Source of the DNA: JBMNGG01 sp050949705 | GTDB lineage: Bacteria > Bacillota > Thermosediminibacteria > Thermosediminibacterales > Tepidanaerobacteraceae | Length of the DNA: 64,000 bases | Reading direction: 5' to 3' | NCBI GenBank assembly: GCA_050949705.1 | Contig: JBMNGG010000005.1 | Coordinates: 186,001 to 250,000, forward strand | Part shown: positions 15,323 through 24,756 of the stretch, piece after piece | Layout of the letters: the number at the start of each line of letters is the position of its first letter | Numbering within the stretch: position 1 is the first letter of the stretch | Position numbers and translations under genes: made by a program | The notes under the pieces: generated by a model | What the model saw: only the letters and a program-made list of their open reading frames with translations | The model's database searches: none | Told to the model about the DNA's origin: nothing

Positions 15323-15922
15323 TCACCTTACTCTTTGTCCAATTTTATTTTCATTACCTGCAAGCAACCTCTCTATATTGTCCTTATGACGATAAACAGC
15401 AATAGCACCAAGGACTAGACCAGTTATAACATGTTTTGCTGGGTATTTAAAAACTAGTAAAAGAATCGGAAGTGATGTAGCTGCGGTTATAGAACCTAAA
15501 GAAACAAATCTTGATAGGAAGATAACGGTAATTCCAATAATAAAAACTATGAGGCCGATTTTAGGTGATAAACCGATAATAACACCGAAGCTAGTAGCAA
15601 TCCCTTTTCCACCCTTAAAATTGAGAAAAATAGACCAATCATGACCAATGACAACCGCAATTGCAGAAAGTAAAGCTAGATTCTCACCGCCAAATAATCT
15701 TCCTAATAAAACCATTAATAGTCCTTTTAACAAATCTGCTGCAAAAACCATCAGAGCGGGTTTTACGCCCAGTACTCTAAGTACATTTGTGGAACCTGGA
15801 TTACCACTACCGTATTGGCGGATATCTGTATTATAAAATCTACGACAAATAAAATATGCAAAAGAGATAGAACCAACCAGATAACTGATGACAAGAAACA
15901 AAATCGTTCTAAACAAGGGCAT
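15323..15922 (-). CDS. plsY: Glycerol-3-phosphate acyltransferase PlsY
   Basis: A 199-residue inner-membrane enzyme transferring the acyl group of acyl-phosphate to glycerol 3-phosphate, the first step of phospholipid synthesis. The three conserved PlsY motifs are visible: SYLVGSISFAYF with the following GSGNPGSTNVLRVLG, then KGGKGIATSFG, and the late YRHKDNIERLLAGNENK. Five or so membrane helices are evident. The ATG follows AAAGGTGA. It lies just upstream of the glycerol operon in the same direction, which links lipid synthesis and glycerol catabolism around a common metabolite. Confidence 0.95.
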   Translation of the reverse strand: MPLFRTILFLVISYLVGSISFAYFICRRFYNTDIRQYGSGNPGSTNVLRVLGVKPALMVFAADLLKGLLMVLLGRLFGGENLALLSAIAVVIGHDWSIFLNFKGGKGIATSFGVIIGLSPKIGLIVFIIGITVIFLSRFVSLGSITAATSLPILLLVFKYPAKHVITGLVLGAIAVYRHKDNIERLLAGNENKIGQRVR

Positions 15923-16355
15923 TCACCTTTCAGAAGATTTTAAACAATAATATAATAATTCACTTAATATTGTACATGTACCATATTTAAAAGTCAATGT
16001 AAAATTTGCTTTGGGTTTCTGTAAAAATATGTTAATCTAAGAAAGGCAAAATGCAAAGAAAATGCGTTAAGAGGGGGAAGAGAAATAAACTCCATAGTAA
16101 AATACAACAAAAGAATACTAGCAAATAATAAAAAGTCAAAAAAATAAGATGAGTTGACTAGACAAAGCTCAATATGTTAACATTTTGATAATAGTAATAT
16201 ATTTGTTACAAAACTTAAGTAAAAAACATAATTATAGTATTACAGATACGGGGAACTAAACCCACGTTTTTTTTATATATACAACATTATCTTTTGTATA
16301 AAGTCTGATAAAACTTAAAGCTTTTACTTGGTTCACTCATTTAGGGGGAATTATT
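15923..16355 (+). other. Noncoding leader region before the CDF gene
   Basis: About 430 bases with no convincing gene. It contains a short hairpin with a T8 tract (16248-16274) 80 bases before the CDF start, and a weak TTACAA-N17-TAATTA promoter-like pair near 16206-16234. A 25-codon basic reading frame at 16051-16128 has only a poor ribosome site. Confidence 0.5.
16248..16274 (+). terminator. Leader terminator/attenuator before CDF gene
   Basis: ACGGGG, 7-base loop, CCCACGT (one bulged A) then eight T. It lies between a possible promoter and the cation-efflux gene, so it may attenuate transcription in response to metal or another signal. The stem is short, hence low confidence. Confidence 0.45.
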
Positions 16356-17231
16356 ATGGAAAATAACATGCATCTTAATAGAACTTATGAAATAAACAAA
16401 GTTCTTTGGGTGATTCTCGCATTAAACATCGGTGTTGCAATTATTAAGCTTATTGTGGGATATTCTATTTCATCAACTAGTATGATAGCAGATGGTTTTC
16501 ACTCCTTTTCTGACGGCAGCTCTAACATCATAGGATTAATTGGCACTGCAATAGCTGCAAAGCCTGCCGATGAATCTCATCCCTATGGCCACAGAAAATT
16601 TGAAACTTTTACTACTATAGGCATAGCTCTGCTACTGTTTATTGTAAGTATTAACATTATAAAAAGTGGTATTGCCAAAATAGTTAATCCCGTTACGCCT
16701 CAAGTTGATATCTATAGTTTTATTGTAATGATTATTACAATAGCTATAAACATATTTGTTATCATTTTCGAAACAAAAGCGGGAAAAAGACTTAATAGTG
16801 ATATACTTGTTTCAGATGCTATTCATACAAAAAGTGATGTTTATATATCATTATCAGTAATACTTAGTTTGATTGCTGTCAAACTTGGATACCCTATTCT
16901 TGACCCGATTATTTCTTTTATTATATCTATTGTAATCATAAAAGCAGCTATTGAAATAGTGATAAAGTCTAGCAAAGTATTGTGCGATGCAGTTGTAGTA
17001 GACCCAGAGGATATAATTAACATTGTATCTAAAATTGAAGGTGTTCTAGATTGTCACCGGGTTCGTTCAAGGGGAAGTGAGGATGATTTTTCCTTAGATT
17101 TACACATACTGGTAGATCCCTTAATGACAGTATACAAGGCTCACGAACTGCATCATGATATTGAAGAAGAAATTAGAAAGCATTTTACAGGAATTCATTA
17201 TATCGATATACACATAGAACCTTATTCATGA
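16356..17231 (+). CDS. CDF family cation efflux transporter
   Basis: A 291-residue cation diffusion facilitator, a proton-coupled exporter of divalent metals. Metal-site motifs HSFSD (in helix 2, near residue 49) and HTKSD (helix 5, near residue 157) both have the HxxxD pattern usual in zinc/iron-type members rather than the DxxxD of manganese exporters. ESHPYGHRKFE is the conserved cytoplasmic loop. Six membrane helices precede a C-terminal cytoplasmic domain (from about 205) with metal-binding-type His residues (HELHHD, IDIHIEP). The ATG follows AGGGGG. It is a single gene with a possible attenuated leader; the exact metal is not determinable here. Confidence 0.93.
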   Translation: MENNMHLNRTYEINKVLWVILALNIGVAIIKLIVGYSISSTSMIADGFHSFSDGSSNIIGLIGTAIAAKPADESHPYGHRKFETFTTIGIALLLFIVSINIIKSGIAKIVNPVTPQVDIYSFIVMIITIAINIFVIIFETKAGKRLNSDILVSDAIHTKSDVYISLSVILSLIAVKLGYPILDPIISFIISIVIIKAAIEIVIKSSKVLCDAVVVDPEDIINIVSKIEGVLDCHRVRSRGSEDDFSLDLHILVDPLMTVYKAHELHHDIEEEIRKHFTGIHYIDIHIEPYS

Positions 17232-17362
17232 AAGTCGTCTAAAAAAGGCAAATATTAGAGTAGAAATGATCATAAATGGTCTACGGTAATGTATTTCTAA
17301 CTCCTAATTACTGCCTTTGACACTGTTCGGGCGACTGTTTGGCACCAAAAGGGGCACAAAAT

Positions 17363-17398
17363 AAAAAAACAGAGATGGAATACCCTCCCAAACTCTGT
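17363..17398 (-). terminator. Terminator after tRNA-Leu
   Basis: ACAGAG/CTCTGT stem enclosing a GGGAGGG-rich interior, followed on the minus strand by seven U. It lies 16 bp downstream of the tRNA 3' end. Confidence 0.7.
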
Positions 17399-17413
17399 AA
17401 CCATTATCAATTT

Positions 17414-17500
17414 TGGTGCCGAAGGCGGGATTCGAACCCGCACATCCTTGCGGACACTAGACCCTGAATCTAGCGCGTCTGCCAGTTCCACCACTTCGGC
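17414..17500 (-). tRNA. tRNA-Leu (CAG)
   Basis: The minus strand starts GCCGAAG and ends CTTCGGC-A-CCA, forming the acceptor stem with an encoded CCA. The anticodon stem CTAGA/TCTAG encloses loop TTCAGGG, anticodon CAG. A long variable arm (TGTCCGCAAGGATG) marks it as class II, as expected for leucine. The T arm reads GCGGG-TTCGAAT-CCCGC. It is 87 bases including CCA. Confidence 0.97.
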
Positions 17501-17717
17501 ACATTTCAAATGTATTATTTATATTATCATATCGCCTTTAATTATTCAAGAGTCATTTAGATTCTTGAGTTTTAATGATTCTAGGGAAGTCAAACATATG
17601 TGACACGGCCTCAGATATATATCCTTAAAAACTGCTAGTTAAAACTTACTTTGTAAGGAAGGAATGTCAAGATCAAAAGCGTTAGCATATCTTGATATTC
17701 CTGAGTGAACAGTGCAA

Positions 17718-17805
17718 TTATTTCTCAACCATTTCATTTGGGGTTTTAAATTCTAGAACTTTCCTTGCGATATTGTTGTATCGATTATTGTATCGATAAA
17801 ATGCA
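17718..17805 (-). pseudogene. IS30-like transposase C-terminal remnant
   Basis: Read on the minus strand, these 29 codons end in a stop and give YNNIARKVLEFKTPNEMVEK, close to the C-terminal 'NxRPRKxLGFKTPNEVFEK' of IS30-family transposases. No start, catalytic core or terminal repeats remain. The rest of the 17501-17884 gap shows nothing else I can name. It lies between tRNA-Leu and uvrA, a likely insertion spot. Confidence 0.7.
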
Positions 17806-17884
17806 TTCTACATTTCATCATAGCTCAAAATTGTCTTTTACTATAAAAAATTTGTTTTCTATTCTGTGGCTACACTCATCAATG

Positions 17885-20740
17885 TTACTTTGCAGCCGCT
17901 AGTTTTTTTCTCATAATATTACTTTTCTGTTCCAGCACTTTCTTAAGATATTTCCCTGTATAAGAACAAGTATTATCGGCTACTTGCTCGGGAGTTCCAG
18001 TGGCAACAATCTCGCCACCACGGTCGCCACCTTCGGGACCTAAATCAATTATATAGTCTGCAGTTTTTATCACATCTAAGTTGTGTTCAATTACAATTAC
18101 GGTACTTCCAGCTTCAACTAACCTATGAAGAACATTTAGCAGCTTCTGGATATCAGCAGCATGAAGTCCTGTGGTGGGTTCATCTAAGATATATAAAGTA
18201 TTGCCATTAGTCTTTTTGGATAGTTCAGTAGATAGTTTAACTCTCTGGGCTTCACCACCCGACAATGTTGTTGAAGGCTGTCCCAGTCTTATATATCCCA
18301 AACCGACATCTTTGAGGGTTTCAAGTTTCCTCTTAATCTTAGGTATATTTTCAAAAAAGCTTAATGCTTCATCAACTGTCATATCCAATATATCTGCTAT
18401 CGTTTTGCCTTTGTATTTGACCTCTAAGGTTTCACGATTATAACGCTTTCCTTTACAAACTTCACAGGGAACATAGATATCTGCCAGAAAGTGCATTTCT
18501 ATTTTTATTATGCCATCACCTTTACAAGCTTCACAGCGACCGCCTCGGACATTAAAACTAAACCTCCCTGGTTTGTATCCTCTCATTCGTGCTTCTGGTG
18601 TCAGTGAAAATATTTCACGTATATCATTAAACACATTGGTATATGTGGCCGGATTAGATCTAGGAGTTCTACCAATTGGAGATTGATCAATATTAATAAC
18701 CTTTTCTATGTGATCAATTCCAATGATCTCATCAAAATCACCCGGACGGCTTTTGGCTTGATAAAGTCTTTCCTTTAATGCTTTATTTAAGATTTCATTT
18801 ACTAAAGTACTTTTCCCTGAACCCGATACACCAGTCACACATGTAAACAAACCTAATGGAATTTTTGCATCAATATTTTTAAGATTATTTTCTCTACAAC
18901 CTCTAATCTCAAGCCAATTCTCTCCAGGTTCCCTTCGAACATCGGGAATCAGAATTTGCTTTTTGCCGCTAAGATATTGACCTGTGATAGAATCTTTACT
19001 TTTTTGTATATCCTCTACAGTACCATAGGCAACTACTCTCCCGCCATTTTCACCTGCTCCGGGACCTATGTCCACAATATAGTCAGCTGCTCTCATAGTA
19101 TCTTCATCATGTTCCACTACAAGCACTGTATTTCCCAAATCTCTTAAATCTTTCAGTGTTTTTAACAACTTGCCGTTATCACGTTGATGTAATCCTATAC
19201 TGGGCTCGTCAAGAATATATAGTACCCCTACCAATCTTGAACCAATCTGTGTAGCTAGTCTTATCCTCTGAGATTCTCCTCCCGACAAGGTGCCTGATGC
19301 ACGATTTAGTGTTAGGTACTCAAGACCTACATCAGCTAAAAACTGAAGTCGGCTTCTTATCTCCTTTAATACTTGATTTGCAATTATTTCTTCCCTGGAA
19401 GTAAGAGAAAGATCTTTAAAAAACGCTAAAGCATCCCGAATTGACAATGCGGTAATTTGGGCAATAGATTTATCCCCTACTGTCACTGCCAAGCTTTCAG
19501 GTTTTAGTCTATCACCGTTACATACTTGGCAAACTTTAGTGCTCATATATTCCTCTATTCCATCTAGAGAATACTCTGAACCATTTACCTGGTAACGTCG
19601 CTTTAAATTGTTCACAACACCCTCGAAATAACCTCTATAGTGTCTTGTACTTTTACTGAATCGACTATTAAAGTGAAACTCGATTTTCTCCTTAAAACCG
19701 TAGAGAATTGCATCTACTACTTTTTTGGGCAAATCTTTTACGGGAGTATCAACACTTGCACCAAAATGATCCATCACAGCACAAAGCATTTGATAATAAT
19801 AACCTTCAGGATTGTTGTTCCAAGGCGCTATTGCCCCTTCTGCTATGGATTTTTCCTTATCGGGTATGATTAATTCCGGATCTATCTCCATACTTATCCC
19901 AAGACCGCTACAAGCAGGACAAGCACCATAAGGGCTATTAAAAGAAAACATACGTGGAGTAAGTTCCTCTAGGTTTATATTGCAATCCGCACAGGCAAAA
20001 TTCTGTGAAAACATCAGCTCTTTTCCATCTATTATATCAACAATGATTAAACCCTCAGCATGGGTTAAAGCTAGTTCTATAGAGTCTGCAAGTCTTGATT
20101 CTATTCCGGGTTTTATAATAATTCTATCTATAATTATTTCAATATGGTGTTTTTTGTTTTTATCTAACTTTATCTCTTCACTGGTCTCCAGCATTTCTCC
20201 ATCAACTCTAACTCTAACAAACCCGTTCTTTTTTATCTCTTCAAACAGCTTATGATATTCACCTTTTCTACCACGAACTACGGGAGCTAGTATCTGTATT
20301 CTTGTCCCCTCTGAAAGTTCCATAATTGTATCCACCATCTGGTCCACGGTCTGTTGGGATATTTCCTTGCCACAATTAGGACAGTGGGGTTTACCTATTC
20401 TAGCAAACAACAACCTTAAATAATCATATATTTCAGTAACTGTACCCACAGTAGAACGGGGGTTTTTACTTGTAGTCTTTTGATCAATAGAAATGGCCGG
20501 TGAAAGGCCTTCAATGTAATCAACATCAGGTTTTTCCATTTGCCCTAAAAACTGGCGAGCATAAGCAGAAAGGGATTCTATATAACGCCTTTGACCTTCT
20601 GCGAAAATAGTATCAAAAGCCAAGGTTGATTTACCTGACCCTGAAAGACCTGTAATTACTACCAATTTATCCCGAGGTATTTCTATGTCTATATTCTTAA
20701 GGTTGTGCTCTCGGGCACCTTTAACTATAATCTTATCCAT
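17885..20740 (-). CDS. uvrA: Excinuclease ABC subunit A
   Basis: A 951-residue UvrA, the damage-sensing dimeric ATPase of nucleotide excision repair. The first Walker A GLSGSGKSTLAFDT lies near residue 31 and the second GVSGSGKSTLVNEI near residue 640; signature motifs SGGESQRIRLA and SGGEAQRVKLS follow. Zinc-finger cysteines are present (CPNCG, CADC...CPACSGLG, CEACKGDG...CEVCKGKRY). Length is typical. It starts 21 bp after uvrB, so the two are transcribed together, with uvrB first. SOS control comes from the LexA box ahead of uvrB. Confidence 0.97.
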   Translation of the reverse strand: MDKIIVKGAREHNLKNIDIEIPRDKLVVITGLSGSGKSTLAFDTIFAEGQRRYIESLSAYARQFLGQMEKPDVDYIEGLSPAISIDQKTTSKNPRSTVGTVTEIYDYLRLLFARIGKPHCPNCGKEISQQTVDQMVDTIMELSEGTRIQILAPVVRGRKGEYHKLFEEIKKNGFVRVRVDGEMLETSEEIKLDKNKKHHIEIIIDRIIIKPGIESRLADSIELALTHAEGLIIVDIIDGKELMFSQNFACADCNINLEELTPRMFSFNSPYGACPACSGLGISMEIDPELIIPDKEKSIAEGAIAPWNNNPEGYYYQMLCAVMDHFGASVDTPVKDLPKKVVDAILYGFKEKIEFHFNSRFSKSTRHYRGYFEGVVNNLKRRYQVNGSEYSLDGIEEYMSTKVCQVCNGDRLKPESLAVTVGDKSIAQITALSIRDALAFFKDLSLTSREEIIANQVLKEIRSRLQFLADVGLEYLTLNRASGTLSGGESQRIRLATQIGSRLVGVLYILDEPSIGLHQRDNGKLLKTLKDLRDLGNTVLVVEHDEDTMRAADYIVDIGPGAGENGGRVVAYGTVEDIQKSKDSITGQYLSGKKQILIPDVRREPGENWLEIRGCRENNLKNIDAKIPLGLFTCVTGVSGSGKSTLVNEILNKALKERLYQAKSRPGDFDEIIGIDHIEKVINIDQSPIGRTPRSNPATYTNVFNDIREIFSLTPEARMRGYKPGRFSFNVRGGRCEACKGDGIIKIEMHFLADIYVPCEVCKGKRYNRETLEVKYKGKTIADILDMTVDEALSFFENIPKIKRKLETLKDVGLGYIRLGQPSTTLSGGEAQRVKLSTELSKKTNGNTLYILDEPTTGLHAADIQKLLNVLHRLVEAGSTVIVIEHNLDVIKTADYIIDLGPEGGDRGGEIVATGTPEQVADNTCSYTGKYLKKVLEQKSNIMRKKLAAAK

Positions 20741-20761
20741 TATTTTTAATCACTCTCTAAT

Positions 20762-22768
20762 CTATTTAATCTTTTTAGTCTTAATAACACTTAGTACTTC
20801 TGCTTTTATTTCAAATATCATATCTCTTAGCTCAGCAGCTTTTTCAAATTCCAAATTCTTTGAAGCAGCTTTCATTTGCTCTTCAAGGCTTTCAACTAAA
20901 GCCTTAAGCTCTCTCTTGTTCATCTTTGTTACATCTTTTTCTGGGAGATAATCAACTGTATCTTCTGCAACTATAGTAGCCTCAATAACGTCTCTAACTG
21001 CTTTTTTCACTGTTGTAGGAACTATACCATGTTTTTTATTATAGTCCATTTGTATCTTGCGTCGGCGGTTGGTTTCGCTTATTGCCTTAGCCATTGATTG
21101 AGTTACTGTATCTGCATACATTATTACCTTTCCTTCTACATTTCTCGCAGCCCTGCCTATTGTTTGAATAAGAGAAGTTTCCGATCTCAAGAAACCCTCT
21201 TTGTCTGCATCGAGAATAGCAACTAATGATACTTCAGGCAAATCAAGACCTTCCCTTAATAAGTTTATACCGACAAGACAGTCAAATTTACCTATTCTTA
21301 AATCCCTAAGGATCTGCAAACGTTCCAATGTATGAATGTCCGAATGAAGATACCTGACTCGGATTCCTGCTTCCTTTAAATAATCCGTAAGGGCTTCAGC
21401 CATTTTCTTGGTTAAAGTAGTTACCAAAATACGTTGATCCTTTTTTGCTCTCAATTTTATTTCCCATATCAAATCATCAATTTGTCCTTTTACGGGGCGA
21501 ACCTCTACTTCCGGATCCACTAAGCCGGTAGGTCTAATAATTTGTTCAACTACTTGAGAACTTTGCTTAAGCTCATAAGGTCCGGGAGTTGCCGAGAGAA
21601 AAACAAGTTGGTTTATTCTATCGACAAATTCTTCAAATACCAAGGGCCGGTTATCAAGAGCTGAAGGCAATCTAAAACCGTGTTTTATCAATGATTCTTT
21701 TCGTGAGCGGTCCCCCGCCCACATTGCATGAAGCTGAGGCAAAGTCACATGAGACTCATCAATAATAATAAGATAATCCTTAGGGAAATAATCAAGCAAA
21801 GTAAATGGCGATTCGCCGGGTTTTCGACCGGCAAGATGTCTGGAATAGTTCTCTATACCTTTACAATAGCCCATTTCCCGCAGCATTTCTATATCATACT
21901 TTGTCCTTTGTTCCAATCTTGCTGCTTCTAATACCTTGCCCTGACTCTTGAATTCCTCTATAGTTTCCGCAAGTTCTTTTTCAATAGACTTTACTGCCAG
22001 CTCAATCTTGTCCTTAGGTGTAGCATAATGAGAAGCCGGAAAAATTGATACATGCTTACGCTCACCTAAAATCTCTCCGGTTAAAGTATCCACTTCTAGA
22101 ATTCGATCTATCATATCTCCAAAAAATTCTACCCTTATAGCCTTTTCAGTAAAAGATACAGGCAGTATCTCCAATATATCCCCTCGAACTCTAAAAGTCC
22201 CTCTGTCAACATCTATCTCATTTCGACTAAACTGTATATCAATGAGTTTTCTAACTATTTCATCCCTATCCCTTTCCATGCCAGGTCTTAAGGAAATAAC
22301 CTGATTTTCATAATCTATAGGTGAACCCAAACTGTAAATACACGAGACGCTTGCTACTATAACAACATCACGCCGCTCAAAAAGAGCCGATGTTGCTGAG
22401 TGCCGCAATTTATCAATTTCATCATTTATTGATGCATCTTTTTCTATATAAGTATCAGTATGAGGAATATAAGCTTCTGGTTGATAATAATCATAATAAC
22501 TCACAAAATATTCTACTGAGTTTTTGGGAAAAAACTCCTTAAGCTCACTATAGAGCTGACCTGCTAATGTTTTGTTATGCGCTATTACCAAAGTAGGACG
22601 TTGGACCTGCTGAATGAGGTGAGCAATTGTAAAAGTTTTTCCGGTACCTGTCGCACCAAGGAGTGTCTGGAATTTATTACCCCCATTGATTCCTTTGACT
22701 AGTTGTTCTATTGCTTTAGGCTGATCTCCTTGTGGAGTATAGTTAGATACAAGCTCAAATTTCCCCAT
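20762..22768 (-). CDS. uvrB: Excinuclease ABC subunit B
   Basis: A 668-residue UvrB, the helicase-like subunit that verifies the lesion and recruits UvrC. Walker A GATGTGKT lies at about residues 39-46; the beta-hairpin region YYDYYQPEAYIP, DESHVTLPQ (Walker B region) and the helicase motifs GINLLREGLDLPEVSLVAILDADKEGF and QTIGRAARN are intact. The C-terminal UVR domain (LEEQMKAASKNLEFEKAAELRD) binds UvrC. The ATG follows GGAAGGTG. First gene of uvrBA. Confidence 0.97.
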   Translation of the reverse strand: MGKFELVSNYTPQGDQPKAIEQLVKGINGGNKFQTLLGATGTGKTFTIAHLIQQVQRPTLVIAHNKTLAGQLYSELKEFFPKNSVEYFVSYYDYYQPEAYIPHTDTYIEKDASINDEIDKLRHSATSALFERRDVVIVASVSCIYSLGSPIDYENQVISLRPGMERDRDEIVRKLIDIQFSRNEIDVDRGTFRVRGDILEILPVSFTEKAIRVEFFGDMIDRILEVDTLTGEILGERKHVSIFPASHYATPKDKIELAVKSIEKELAETIEEFKSQGKVLEAARLEQRTKYDIEMLREMGYCKGIENYSRHLAGRKPGESPFTLLDYFPKDYLIIIDESHVTLPQLHAMWAGDRSRKESLIKHGFRLPSALDNRPLVFEEFVDRINQLVFLSATPGPYELKQSSQVVEQIIRPTGLVDPEVEVRPVKGQIDDLIWEIKLRAKKDQRILVTTLTKKMAEALTDYLKEAGIRVRYLHSDIHTLERLQILRDLRIGKFDCLVGINLLREGLDLPEVSLVAILDADKEGFLRSETSLIQTIGRAARNVEGKVIMYADTVTQSMAKAISETNRRRKIQMDYNKKHGIVPTTVKKAVRDVIEATIVAEDTVDYLPEKDVTKMNKRELKALVESLEEQMKAASKNLEFEKAAELRDMIFEIKAEVLSVIKTKKIK

Positions 22769-22819
22769 TTTTACACCTTCCCAAAAGTTACTAACTACTC
22801 GGATAATTAGCTGTCTAAA

Positions 22820-22848
22820 ATTATATCATATAATAAATACAGTGAAAA
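22820..22848 (-). promoter_or_regulatory. Sigma-A promoter of uvrBA
   Basis: TTTTCA, 17-bp spacer, TATAAT on the minus strand, about 50 bases before the uvrB start. Confidence 0.65.
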
Positions 22849-22855
22849 GTATATG

Positions 22856-22869
22856 CGAAAACTTGTTCG
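22856..22869 (-). promoter_or_regulatory. LexA (SOS) box of uvrBA
   Basis: CGAAC-AAGT-TTTCG on the minus strand, 9 of 10 matches to CGAAC-N4-GTTCG. It abuts the upstream edge of the -35 element of the uvrB promoter. Confidence 0.82.
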
Positions 22870-22885
22870 GATGAAATGACAAAAG

Positions 22886-22912
22886 CAAAACCGGGCTTAA
22901 TATGCCCGGTTT
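22886..22912 (-). terminator. Terminator of the small gene upstream of uvrB
   Basis: A perfect 9-bp stem (22888-22896 with 22904-22912, AAACCGGGC) followed by a U-rich tract on the minus strand. It overlaps the stop codon of the small gene and separates it from uvrB. Confidence 0.85.
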
Positions 22913-23108
22913 AGTTCATGTAAATTATTTTGTTCCTTCGACGGGTAAAAAACCCATTGGATTTTCTTCCATAGGTGTCCCCATCTCGAGATTCGGAATC
23001 TATGTTCATTATTTTAAGCATAATATCCCGCTTCTCTTCTTCCGAAGCTGTAGTGTAGGCCTTTAATAGCATGTCCCTTTCGCGATTTAGATAATCGTCT
23101 CTTGTCAC
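22911..23108 (-). CDS. Small charged protein, unknown function
   Basis: A 65-residue, highly charged protein that I do not recognise. The first half (RDDYLNRERDMLLKAYTTASEEEKRDIMLKI is broken here for length: it runs residues 3-34) is predicted helical and rich in Glu/Arg; the end is basic (KSNGFFTRRRNKI). The GTG start at 23108 follows GGAGGG with good spacing, a consensus promoter lies upstream (23198-23226) and a strong terminator follows, so it is very likely a genuine single-gene unit. No link to uvrB can be shown. Confidence 0.75.
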   Translation of the reverse strand: MTRDDYLNRERDMLLKAYTTASEEEKRDIMLKIMNIDSESRDGDTYGRKSNGFFTRRRNKIIYMN

Positions 23109-23197
23109 CAGTATTCCCTCCTTTTTATGTATTATTGCATATGAACTACTTCATAAATTTTTTGTCTGCTGTTGTAAGCGTTATTTCTTTCACAATC

Positions 23198-23226
23198 ATT
23201 ATATCATATATTAAAATTTCTTTCAA
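23198..23226 (-). promoter_or_regulatory. Sigma-A promoter of the 65-residue gene
   Basis: TTGAAA, 17-bp spacer, TATAAT on the minus strand; a near-consensus promoter. Confidence 0.8.
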
Positions 23227-23479
23227 GTATGTATAGTTGCAAATGTCATTTATTTTCTAATAATTCCTTTTCGTTTACAATTTTATAGTGTATCATTATT
23301 ATCTCCCTAATTGTCTAAATTATTCTTATACCCTTAAAAATAATAAAAACTTTACTATCATAATTAGTCTACTGCCAACTTTTGAGGATTAAGCAAAATG
23401 TCACTAGGTCATATTTACCAGAATAAATTTAATAAAACAATCATAAAAGAAAAATAACTACAAAAATAAGATAACTGTG

Positions 23480-23508
23480 TTGACAAAGGAAATAAAGCGT
23501 GTTATCAT
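23480..23508 (+). promoter_or_regulatory. Sigma-A promoter of the metNIQ operon
   Basis: TTGACA, 17-bp spacer, TATCAT. Transcription would start near 23515, shortly before the SAM riboswitch. Confidence 0.85.
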
Positions 23509-23539
23509 TAGTAACAATTCAATTGAATATAAATAATGA

Positions 23540-23705
23540 CTCTTATCAAGAGCAGGCTGAGGGACTGGCCCAATGAAGCCCGGCAACCGGCAGCATTATA
23601 TGCTGTAGCGGTGCTAATTCCTGCAGAAATAACATTATTTCTGACAGATGAGAGAGTGGTTGTATATTAACCTCTTCTTGTTGTCAGAAGAGGTCTTTCA
23701 TTTTT
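23540..23705 (+). ncRNA. SAM-I riboswitch (S box) with terminator
   Basis: The aptamer occupies 23540-23654. P1 is formed by CTCTTATC and GATGAGAG; the core motifs AAGAGCAGGCTGAGGGACTGG (given as 23548-23568), AATGAAGCC and CGGCAACC are all present. An expression platform follows: a perfect 9-bp terminator stem (23670-23678 with 23686-23694) and a T-rich tract to 23705. High S-adenosylmethionine should shut off the methionine importer downstream. Confidence 0.97.
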
Positions 23706-23721
23706 AAAGGGGGTTACAGTT

Positions 23722-24756
23722 ATGATTTATATAAAAGACCTTACTAAAATATTCTATTCCGATTCCGGTAATGTCAAAGCATTAGACGAGGTCGACCTTC
23801 ATGTTAAAAAAGGTGAGATTTTCGGAGTTATTGGTTTAAGTGGTGCAGGTAAAAGCACTTTGCTTAGATGCATGAATATGTTAGAAAAACCAACAAAGGG
23901 GTCTGTTGAAATAGATGGAGTTGATTTAACAAAACTTTCACCAAATGAACTAAAAGAATACAGAAAAAAGATAGGTATGATTTTTCAACATTTTAATTTG
24001 CTTTCTTCAAGAAGTGTCCGAGGAAATGTAGCTTTCCCCCTGGAAATAGCAGGATTATCAAAAAAGGCAATCGCTTCTAAGGTAGATAATTTACTGGATC
24101 TAGTTGGACTTTCAGACAAAGCCGATAGTTATCCATCTCAGCTATCAGGAGGTCAAAAACAGCGAGTAGGTATAGCCAGAGCTTTGGCTAATGACCCTAA
24201 GGTTTTATTATGCGATGAGGCTACCTCAGCATTAGACCCTCAGACAACTCTTTCCATTTTAAATTTGTTAAAAGATATTAACAAAAAATTAGGGTTGACT
24301 ATTGTTTTAATAACCCATGAAATGAACGTAATAAAGCATATATGCCACACTGTAGCTGTCATTGAAGAAAGTCGAGTTGTAGAACAGGGCAGTGTCTTAG
24401 ATATATTTGAAAACCCCAAAACAGAAACTTCTAAGAACTTCCTAAAATCCATCACTATATCCGACTTACCCGATGGTCTTAACGAACGTATAAAACAATT
24501 AAAAGACGGTAATTTAGAAGGTAAAATAGTGAAGATAGGGTTTTTTGGCGAAATTACTGCTAAACCCATTATATCGACAATCGTAAAAAAATTTGATGTG
24601 GATGCAAATATACTTTTTGGAAATATAGATCATATACAGGATGCTCCCTATGGTGTTCTAGTAGTTGAACTTAGAGGGAATAACGGAGGAGCCACTCAAG
24701 CTTTCAATTATCTAAAAGATCTTGGCCTTAAAGTGGAGGTGATCGAAAGTGTCTGA
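23722..24756 (+). CDS. metN: Methionine ABC transporter ATP-binding protein
   Basis: A 344-residue MetN. Walker A GLSGAGKST is near residue 38, the Q-loop IFQHFNLL, signature LSGGQKQRVGIARAL, and Walker B VLLCDEATSALDP follow. The C-terminal 100 residues form the NIL/ACT-like regulatory domain that binds methionine and inhibits transport (IVKIGFFGE ... GVLVVELRG). The SAM riboswitch immediately upstream confirms methionine as substrate. The GGGGG site precedes the ATG, and the end overlaps metI by 8 bp. Confidence 0.96.
   Translation: MIYIKDLTKIFYSDSGNVKALDEVDLHVKKGEIFGVIGLSGAGKSTLLRCMNMLEKPTKGSVEIDGVDLTKLSPNELKEYRKKIGMIFQHFNLLSSRSVRGNVAFPLEIAGLSKKAIASKVDNLLDLVGLSDKADSYPSQLSGGQKQRVGIARALANDPKVLLCDEATSALDPQTTLSILNLLKDINKKLGLTIVLITHEMNVIKHICHTVAVIEESRVVEQGSVLDIFENPKTETSKNFLKSITISDLPDGLNERIKQLKDGNLEGKIVKIGFFGEITAKPIISTIVKKFDVDANILFGNIDHIQDAPYGVLVVELRGNNGGATQAFNYLKDLGLKVEVIESV

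Noticed and set aside
16051..16128. A 25-codon basic frame (MQRKCVKRGKRN...) in the CDF leader.
   Set aside because: Weak ribosome site and no supporting context; could be a leader peptide but I cannot support it.
17297..17509. A 70-codon minus-strand frame (MKCAEVVELADALDSG...).
   Set aside because: It runs through tRNA-Leu; this peptide is the well-known false translation of tRNA-Leu genes.
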